A DNA stretch of 7,063 nt from Candidatus Kerfeldbacteria bacterium. GTDB lineage: Bacteria; Patescibacteriota; Patescibacteriia; SBBC01. The stretch is taken from assembly GCA_903854795.1 (NCBI GenBank), contig CAINXF010000175.1, forward strand, positions 1 through 7,063, in the 5' to 3' direction. Below the pieces are notes generated by a model that worked only from the letters and a program-made list of their open reading frames with translations, was not told the origin of the DNA and did no database searches. Shown here in pieces: positions 1 to 3,354 of this stretch (its first letter is position 1; every line of letters starts with the position of its first letter). Made by a program: the position numbers and the translations under genes.

Positions 1-551
1 AGGTCGCGACCTTCGAGGTACGCATCGAGCATATCCGGCGTCAGCACGACCAGTCCGCCTTTGCCGCACGTGTCCGACCCGAACTTCGCGAGCCAGCGCG
101 TCGCCGCGATGCCCATCGAACACGTCAGCCACTCGCCTGCCTCGGCGAACACGCGCTGTTTGATCTTCTGGCCGAGCGCGACCGCACCATCGAAATCACG
201 GACGAACCCGGTCAGGTTCACGAACGCCTCGTCGATCGAGTACGGCTCGACGTCCTCGGAATATTCCGCGAGTATGCCGAATATCTTCTCCGTCGTCGAA
301 CGGTACTTCGGCGGGTCGACCTCCACGAGGATGACGTCCGGATCGATCGCGCGCGCTTCTTGCACGCGACAGCCGGTCTTGATGCCCTTCGCCTTCGCCT
401 CCTTCGAGGAAGCGATGATGCAGCCGTAGTTAGTCAACGTCGCGCACACGCCCAGCGGTTTGCCACGATAGAACGGGTTCGCCTGCTGCTCGACAGAGGC
501 GAAGTACGAATTCATATCCAGATGGAGGATTATTCTTTGCATTGCTGTCAT
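1..551 (-). CDS. dinB: DNA polymerase IV-like Y-family translesion polymerase, N-terminal part (runs off left edge)
   Basis: A Y-family error-prone polymerase that would extend past DNA lesions. The 183 codons visible cover the N-terminal palm and fingers. The start reads MTAMQRIILHLDMNSYFASV; Asp12 is the first catalytic acidic residue and Phe17 sits at the steric-gate position. The second catalytic block, EPYSIDEAF, is intact with Asp and Glu. Downstream come the usual MGIAATRWLAKFGSD and GLVVLTPDML segments of the palm. The thumb and little finger lie outside the window. The start at 551 is chosen because its ATG overlaps the TGA of the frame arriving from upstream (ATGA); an in-frame ATG at 542 is an alternative. 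No Shine-Dalgarno is visible, so coupled re-initiation is likely. A partial second copy of this 5' end lies at 699-766. Family assignment is certain; Pol IV versus another Y-family subgroup is inferred. Confidence 0.93.
   Translation of the reverse strand, partial: MTAMQRIILHLDMNSYFASVEQQANPFYRGKPLGVCATLTNYGCIIASSKEAKAKGIKTGCRVQEARAIDPDVILVEVDPPKYRSTTEKIFGILAEYSEDVEPYSIDEAFVNLTGFVRDFDGAVALGQKIKQRVFAEAGEWLTCSMGIAATRWLAKFGSDTCGKGGLVVLTPDMLDAYLEGRD
478..497 (-). repeat. 20-nt exact direct repeat inside dinB (downstream copy)
   Basis: The plus-strand sequence TTCGCCTGCTGCTCGACAGA is identical to 699-718. It encodes SVEQQA in the intact dinB. Flanking dinB codons differ at most wobble positions between the two copies, so this short identity stands out and marks the edge of the inserted segment. 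The repeat period is 221 bp. Confidence 0.9.
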
Positions 552-557
552 GAATGA

Positions 558-699
558 ATTTTCGTCGCGCCGTAGCGCCGAGGATCAGGGTGGCGGGCTT
601 TGCCCGACGGGACCCTAACCGAGGCGCAAGGCGCGACACCATATACGGAAAAGGAGGCTGTCGGAAGGGAAAACCGTGAGGGTTTTCCCTCCGAGGTTT
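558..699 (-). repeat. Hairpin-rich dispersed repeat, copy 1 (between the two dinB 5' ends)
   Basis: This segment aligns along its whole length with 1022-1151. Both copies share the blocks GAGGATCAGGGT, GGGACCCTA, GACACCATATACGGAAA and GAAGGGAAAACCGT, with one 12-nt size difference. It holds a 9-bp perfect stem (667-675 with 681-689, GGGAAAACC/GGTTTTCCC, loop GTGAG). A second stem pairs 587-591 with 612-616 and contains an inner CGGGC/GCCCG stem. One end abuts the 20-nt direct repeat at 699; the other ends 7 bp before the dinB start. It has no transposase and no poly-T tract. A palindromic, non-autonomous interspersed element is the most natural reading. Confidence 0.8.
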
Positions 700-718
700 T
701 CGCCTGCTGCTCGACAGA
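699..718 (-). repeat. 20-nt exact direct repeat (upstream copy, end of the dinB 5' fragment)
   Basis: Identical to 478-497. It is the last dinB-like stretch before the sequence changes into the hairpin repeat. The next base on either side differs between the copies, so the identity is exactly 20 nt. It is longer than most transposon target duplications and closer to a recombination core or a gene-conversion tract. Confidence 0.9.
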
Positions 719-766
719 AGTAAAGTAACTGTTCATGTCTAAATGTAGGATGATGCGCTGGCTCAT
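699..766 (-). pseudogene. Broken first 5' end of dinB, about 22 codons, fused to repeat sequence
   Basis: The frame begins at an ATG at 766-764 and reads MSQRIILHLDMNSYFTSVEQ, clearly the N-terminus of a Y-family polymerase with the catalytic Asp. After VEQQA it enters the hairpin repeat and stays open for about 50 unrelated residues. Its TGA at 550-548 overlaps the ATG of the intact dinB. Its own start overlaps the stop of the small upstream gene (ATGA). It is therefore probably the original coupled start of dinB, now cut off from the polymerase body. It differs from the intact copy at nearly all wobble positions except in the final 20 nt, so it is not a simple recent tandem duplication. The chimeric 72-residue product could be translated, but only to pass ribosomes to the real dinB. 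Confidence 0.8.
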
Positions 767-1011
767 AATGAACTTACTTCCTCCAGCGTCCACCGAAGCG
801 TTTCCGGATCATAGACGAGTACAAAATTATTCCCCTCATCAGATACCGCAAAGCACCACACGAATCTCGTACCCACGCGCTTCCGGTACACCAAGTTCAC
901 GCGTTGTACCTCGTAACGCCTGTTGGCACGCATGAACGCGATCGGCCGCACCTGACTGCCGTTGAAATCAGCGAACACCCGTAGTTGTTCATGCACTTTC
1001 TGTGATTCCAT
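763..1011 (-). CDS. Small DUF6504-like protein coupled to dinB
   Basis: An 82-residue basic protein. Visible features are ARG/LYS-rich central strands (RRYEVQRVNLVYRKR), then TRFVWCFAV, then a C-terminal FVLVYDPETLRWTLEEV. From memory, the pattern of an (R)RY-V-RV strand followed by a W and a closing D-x-x-T-x-x-W-x-L-x-x-V resembles the small DUF6504 proteins found near translesion polymerases in actinobacteria. That match is a recollection of pattern, not a search. The start at 1011 is chosen because upstream sequence belongs to the hairpin repeat; a longer in-frame start at 1113 would translate the repeat. The stop overlaps the ATG of the first dinB 5' end (ATGA), which argues for a role with the polymerase. 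No Shine-Dalgarno is seen. The molecular function is unknown. Confidence 0.75.
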   Translation of the reverse strand: MESQKVHEQLRVFADFNGSQVRPIAFMRANRRYEVQRVNLVYRKRVGTRFVWCFAVSDEGNNFVLVYDPETLRWTLEEVSSL

Positions 1012-1021
1012 AGTCTTATAA

Positions 1022-1151
1022 ATTCTTAGTCGCACCGTATGAGCGAGGATCAGGGTCTCGTGGGACCCTAGCCGAGCGAGAAGGTACGACACCATATACG
1101 GAAAGGGAGGCATCGGAAGGGAAAACCGTTAGGGTTTTCCCTCCGAAGTTT
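1022..1151 (-). repeat. Hairpin-rich dispersed repeat, copy 2 (upstream of the DUF6504-like gene)
   Basis: Homologous to 558-699 and in the same orientation. It has the same 9-bp stem (1119-1127 with 1133-1141, loop GTTAG) and a 6-bp stem AGGGTC/GACCCT (1052-1057 with 1064-1069) whose loop is shorter than in copy 1. As in copy 1, it ends about 10 bp before a start codon. It lies between a candidate operator (1155-1171) and the gene, so it would form the 5' untranslated RNA of the operon. Confidence 0.8.
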
Positions 1152-1154
1152 CAC

Positions 1155-1171
1155 CCGAATAAAAACCGAAG
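1155..1171 (-). promoter_or_regulatory. Candidate LexA operator for the DUF6504-like/dinB operon
   Basis: On the minus strand this reads CTTCGGTTTTTATTCGG, one mismatch from the copy upstream of lexA (1259-1275). With one more base on each side, 1155-1172 and 1258-1275 form inverted 18-bp repeats (17 of 18 matching), placing one site for each divergent unit. A weak minus-strand promoter (TTGTGC, 17 bp, TTTTTA) would overlap it. LexA is the obvious candidate binder, but this is inferred from position only. Confidence 0.55.
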
Positions 1172-1180
1172 TTATCCACA
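1172..1180 (+). promoter_or_regulatory. Single DnaA-box-like nonamer
   Basis: TTATCCACA matches the classical DnaA box exactly and directly abuts the minus-strand operator. Only one copy is seen, with no AT-rich unwinding region or dnaA/dnaN gene, so an origin is not supported. It may be chance or a site linking DnaA to repair-gene control. Confidence 0.25.
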
Positions 1181-1190
1181 CCGCACAACT

Positions 1191-1218
1191 CGCCTGCGGC
1201 TCGTGTACGGTGCAGGCG
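1191..1218. other. Intergenic hairpin in the divergent control region
   Basis: CGCCTGC (1191-1197) and GCAGGCG (1212-1218) form a 7-bp GC-rich stem with a 14-nt loop, between the two divergent operators. No T-run follows on either strand, so it is not a standard terminator. Role unknown. Confidence 0.35.
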
Positions 1219-1254
1219 CGTTATTTCCTTTAAAAAGGGCTTATCTTAGTACAC

Positions 1255-1281
1255 TTGACTTCGGTTTTTCTTCGGTATACC
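1255..1281 (+). promoter_or_regulatory. Probable lexA promoter with overlapping operator
   Basis: TTGACT (1255-1260) is a good -35 box. A -10-like TATACC follows at 1276-1281, with a short 15-bp spacer; TACCGT two bases later gives 17 bp. The operator-like sequence at 1259-1275 fills the spacer, as expected for a repressor that blocks its own promoter. Confidence 0.5.
1259..1275 (+). promoter_or_regulatory. Candidate LexA operator at lexA
   Basis: CTTCGGTTTTTCTTCGG contains two TTCGG half-sites in direct orientation, 11 bp apart (one helical turn). The same arrangement recurs at 1155-1171 (minus) and 2077-2093, each directly upstream of an SOS-type gene. It does not match the Gram-positive GAAC-N4-GTTC or the enterobacterial CTG-N10-CAG boxes. 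A 10-bp perfect palindrome, CGGTATACCG (1273-1282), overlaps it but is not shared by the other two sites. Confidence 0.6.
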
Positions 1282-1301
1282 GTAACAATAGAACGTTCAA
1301 C

Positions 1302-1361
1302 AGGAGGGGTCAAGAGCTGGACCGCATCGGACGAGGCAACTCCCGAAGCCGCAGCTCCTCC
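1302..1361 (+). promoter_or_regulatory. lexA leader with a possible SD/anti-SD pairing
   Basis: The lexA transcript would have a leader of about 100 nt. It contains a strong Shine-Dalgarno-like AGGAGGGG at 1302-1309 that is not followed by a start codon at normal distance. CTCCTCC at 1355-1361 could pair with it (seven pairs, one G-U). lexA itself has only a weak GAGG at 1377-1380, ten bases before its ATG. A regulatory fold is possible but untested. Confidence 0.3.
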
Positions 1362-1390
1362 ACTCCACTATCTAATGAGGTATTACCTAT

Positions 1391-2023
1391 ATGGCTCCGA
1401 TACTTCCAAAGCAAAAGCAAAGGATACTCCAATACTTGAAGGAGTACATCGGCATCCACAGTTACGCACCGACGCTTACCGAGATCGCAAAGGAGTTTCA
1501 GCTTTCATCGCTCGCCACGGTCCATGAACACCTTGGTTTCCTCGAAGACCGCGGGTTCATTCGACGCGTTGCCGGCGAGGATCGTGGCATCAGGATCATC
1601 GAACGAACCCAGGAAGACCCGGATCGCAGTTGGAGCCCGAGCGTATTACTGCCACTCGTCGGCGTCATCACTGCCGGTAAACCGATCGAAGCGATCGAAC
1701 GACCGGACGAGTCGATCGCCGTACCCGAGGAGATCGCACAAAGAAAGAACGCTTACGTCCTGAAGGTACGTGGCGATTCCATGATCGAATCGCTCATCGC
1801 GGATGGCGACTACGTCGTTGTCGAAAAAACCGACTATGCGAGCGATGGCGATATGGTGGTGGCGATGCTCGAGGACGGGACCGCAACGTTGAAAAAACTT
1901 TTCCGCAAGAAGAACTTCGTCAGACTACAACCGGCCAATAAGGCATACAAACCTATCGATGTGCCGAACGTGATCGTCCAAGGCAAGGTACTCGGTGTAT
2001 TAAGATCGTTCCAGCCGGTGTAG
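1391..2023 (+). CDS. lexA: LexA repressor (SOS response regulator, self-cleaving)
   Basis: A 210-residue protein of standard LexA length and layout. Residues 1-70 are the winged-helix DNA-binding domain (TLTEIAKEFQ, then the recognition helix SLATVHEHLGFLEDRGFI). Residues 86-210 are the S24 peptidase-type domain. The self-cleavage bond is Ala95-Gly96 in GVITAGKPI. The catalytic dyad is Ser130 (VRGDSMIE) and Lys168 (GTATLKKL). All the residues needed for RecA-stimulated self-cleavage are therefore present. The ATG at 1391 gives the canonical N-terminus and has a weak GAGG upstream. lexA faces away from the dinB operon and lies 73 bp before the ImuB-like gene, with candidate operators in both gaps. 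It very likely represses itself and both neighbours. The family call is secure; target sites are inferred. Confidence 0.97.
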   Translation: MAPILPKQKQRILQYLKEYIGIHSYAPTLTEIAKEFQLSSLATVHEHLGFLEDRGFIRRVAGEDRGIRIIERTQEDPDRSWSPSVLLPLVGVITAGKPIEAIERPDESIAVPEEIAQRKNAYVLKVRGDSMIESLIADGDYVVVEKTDYASDGDMVVAMLEDGTATLKKLFRKKNFVRLQPANKAYKPIDVPNVIVQGKVLGVLRSFQPV

Positions 2024-2042
2024 TAGTTTTTAGTAATCCCGT

Positions 2043-2069
2043 TTTACACGATCATTGTTTTGCTATTAC
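2043..2069 (+). promoter_or_regulatory. Candidate promoter of the ImuB-like gene
   Basis: TTTACA (2043-2048) and an extended -10 with TG in front, TGCTATTAC (-10 hexamer 2064-2069), are separated by 15 bp. The predicted transcript start falls near the operator-like sequence at 2077-2093, giving a leader of about 20 nt. Confidence 0.4.
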
Positions 2070-2076
2070 TCATCAT

Positions 2077-2093
2077 CTTCGGTTTTACTTCGG
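2077..2093 (+). promoter_or_regulatory. Candidate LexA operator at the ImuB-like gene
   Basis: CTTCGGTTTTACTTCGG is one mismatch from the lexA copy and has the same two TTCGG half-sites 11 bp apart. It ends three bases before the ATG at 2097. A bound repressor here would block transcription at or just after the start point. Confidence 0.6.
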
Positions 2094-2096
2094 CCT

Positions 2097-2690
2097 ATGA
2101 CCACTTCTCACACCATCATCGCGATCGAAGCTCCACAGACTGCGGACTTCACGAAGCTGCTCCCTTACCTTGAGCGCATAGGTACGGTCGAGCTTCGGCC
2201 ACCGTCGATCATGTACATCGACGCAGGCGCGCCACTGCACCCGAAACTGCTACGAAGGAAGCTCATCATACTTCGGGCGGCGATACAAACGATGCTCGGA
2301 CTATCGATTCGCATCGGAGCCGCCTCGAGCAAGTCTGTCAGTCTGATCGCTGCGCGCACATCTCCTTCCGGGGGCATCACCATCGTCAATCGTGGGGAAG
2401 AAAGTGAGTTCCTGAACCCGATCGTGATCGACCTGTTGCCTGGCATCGGTCGACGCACCTCGACGTATCTGAGGAATCGCGGCATCAGGACCATCGGTCA
2501 ATTCAGAAAACTACCGCAGTATGCGGCAGTGAAGCTCTTCGGTACGTCCGGCATCGTCCTGCACGAATACAGCGGAGGCTCCGACCCTCGACAGTTGATG
2601 CCATCGACCATGCATCACGAGACCGTGCGTGGTCGACAGTCGCTCTTTTCGCTGTTTAAACCAACGTCACCACAAAGCATGCCCGTCTGA
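2097..2690 (+). CDS. Miniature ImuB-like, apparently non-catalytic Y-family polymerase homologue
   Basis: A 197-residue protein. Residues 35-110 look like the second half of a Y-family palm: SIMYIDAGA, then SIRIGAASSKSVSLIAART, then GGITIVNRG. Residues 112-160 look like the thumb, with the helix-hairpin-helix LLPGIGRRTSTYL, RNRGIRTIGQFRKLP and LFGTSGIVLHEYSG. The catalytic SIDEA block is replaced by YIDAG, and the N-terminal Asp region is IIAIEAP. The fingers and about 60 residues before the palm are missing. The little finger is absent: homology stops near MHHETV, and the tail RQSLFSLF is reminiscent of sliding-clamp-binding motifs but is not canonical. This combination suggests an accessory ImuB-type factor rather than a polymerase. 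ATG 2097 is preferred because the TTG at 2055 would translate the operator. An intact frame and its own promoter and operator argue against a dead pseudogene, though decay is not excluded. Confidence 0.7.
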   Translation: MTTSHTIIAIEAPQTADFTKLLPYLERIGTVELRPPSIMYIDAGAPLHPKLLRRKLIILRAAIQTMLGLSIRIGAASSKSVSLIAARTSPSGGITIVNRGEESEFLNPIVIDLLPGIGRRTSTYLRNRGIRTIGQFRKLPQYAAVKLFGTSGIVLHEYSGGSDPRQLMPSTMHHETVRGRQSLFSLFKPTSPQSMPV

Positions 2691-2699
2691 CGCGCCGAA

Positions 2700-3290
2700 C
2701 TACTTCAACGAAGGTATGGACTGCGTCGACTTTGCGTGTAGCTTGTCGACAATCACGATCTTCGGACTCTCGAGGATGGTGTAGAGGAAACGGTCAGTAA
2801 GATCGTTCCGATATCGGAACTCGGCAGGCGTCATGACGGTGTACGACAGCTCATGGTCGAATTCGTGCTGGAACTTCCTGAGGATCCGTTTCAACCGGAC
2901 GCGGTTTACGCTACCGACGATGAGCACGTCGGTCATCGTGTGATCCATGCCAGTGAAGTAGCCGGTGAGCGCGAGGTACTTGATGCGACCAACGCGCTGC
3001 AGGTCACGAAGCGTCTGTTTTTGCTTCAGCACCTGCGCTTTGAACAACAGCGCCTTGATCTCAGGATAGAGACCGTGGTCAGTATTCACCCTAAAAAACC
3101 GTTTCTTGCCGATGAGCTCTTCGGTCACCAATTCAAGGGAAAGTAGGTTCTTCAGCTCGCGCCGTATCGAGTTCAAATGCTCGCCGGTCTTCCGTACCAT
3201 CTCCCGCACGAAGTATGTTTGGTCGGGATTCAAGAAAAATAGCTTCAGAAGCTTAACGCGAGTCCGTGAACTCAAGAGTTGTTCAAGCAT
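2700..3290 (-). CDS. Winged-helix regulator with degenerate nucleotidyltransferase-like domain
   Basis: A 196-residue cytoplasmic protein. Residues 1-70 form a winged helix of ArsR/MarR style: MLEQLLSSRTRVKLLKLFF, the recognition region TGEHLNSIRRELKNLLSLEL, and a wing ending in KKRFFRVNT. Residues 105-190 resemble a minimal nucleotidyltransferase fold, with ALTGYFTG, then TDVLIVGSV, then FDHELSYTVMTPAEF. The usual G-S and D-x-D metal-binding residues are mostly lost (TDVLIVG keeps one Asp), so DNA-dependent regulation or nucleotide sensing is more likely than catalysis. Such two-domain proteins are common in Candidate Phyla genomes. The start at 3290 gives the natural N-terminus; an upstream in-frame extension would overlap the divergent gene. 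Its stop lies 9 bp from the convergent ImuB-like gene. The regulated target is unknown; the divergent gene is a candidate. Confidence 0.75.
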   Translation of the reverse strand: MLEQLLSSRTRVKLLKLFFLNPDQTYFVREMVRKTGEHLNSIRRELKNLLSLELVTEELIGKKRFFRVNTDHGLYPEIKALLFKAQVLKQKQTLRDLQRVGRIKYLALTGYFTGMDHTMTDVLIVGSVNRVRLKRILRKFQHEFDHELSYTVMTPAEFRYRNDLTDRFLYTILESPKIVIVDKLHAKSTQSIPSLK

Positions 3291-3300
3291 GGGACGTTCG

Positions 3301-3330
3301 TTGCATTGACAATGGTACCTCGAGTATACT
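3301..3330 (+). promoter_or_regulatory. Divergent promoter region, candidate promoter for the membrane protein
   Basis: TATACT (3325-3330) is a good -10 box, with a weaker TTGCAT (3301-3306) 18 bp upstream; TTGACA (3306-3311) is closer to consensus but only 13 bp away. AGTATACT is self-complementary, so the same box could serve the minus-strand regulator. The whole gap between the two genes is 64 bp. Confidence 0.4.
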
Positions 3331-3354
3331 GGAAACAACCGTAAAGTGGAAGCT

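Noticed and set aside
667..689. Repeat hairpin as a rho-independent terminator before dinB
   Set aside because: The stem is strong but no T-run follows on the minus strand, and a terminator here would silence the gene downstream.
1012..1113. N-terminal extension of the DUF6504-like protein, and a conserved leader peptide encoded by both repeats (MVSY/MVSR frames)
   Set aside because: Both copies keep an open frame with a 12-nt in-frame size difference, but most base changes alter the amino acid, so selection seems to act on the nucleic acid rather than a peptide.
558..1151. CRISPR array
   Set aside because: Only two imperfect copies far longer than CRISPR repeats, separated by about 320 bp of coding sequence, and no cas genes.
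1291..1298. GAACGTTC palindrome before lexA as a Gram-positive SOS box
   Set aside because: The Gram-positive box needs four bases between GAAC and GTTC; here there are none, and it is not repeated upstream of the other damage-response genes.
2055..2096. TTG start at 2055 for the ImuB-like protein
   Set aside because: It would translate straight through the operator-like sequence and the added residues do not resemble any Y-family N-terminus; the ATG at 2097 is simpler.
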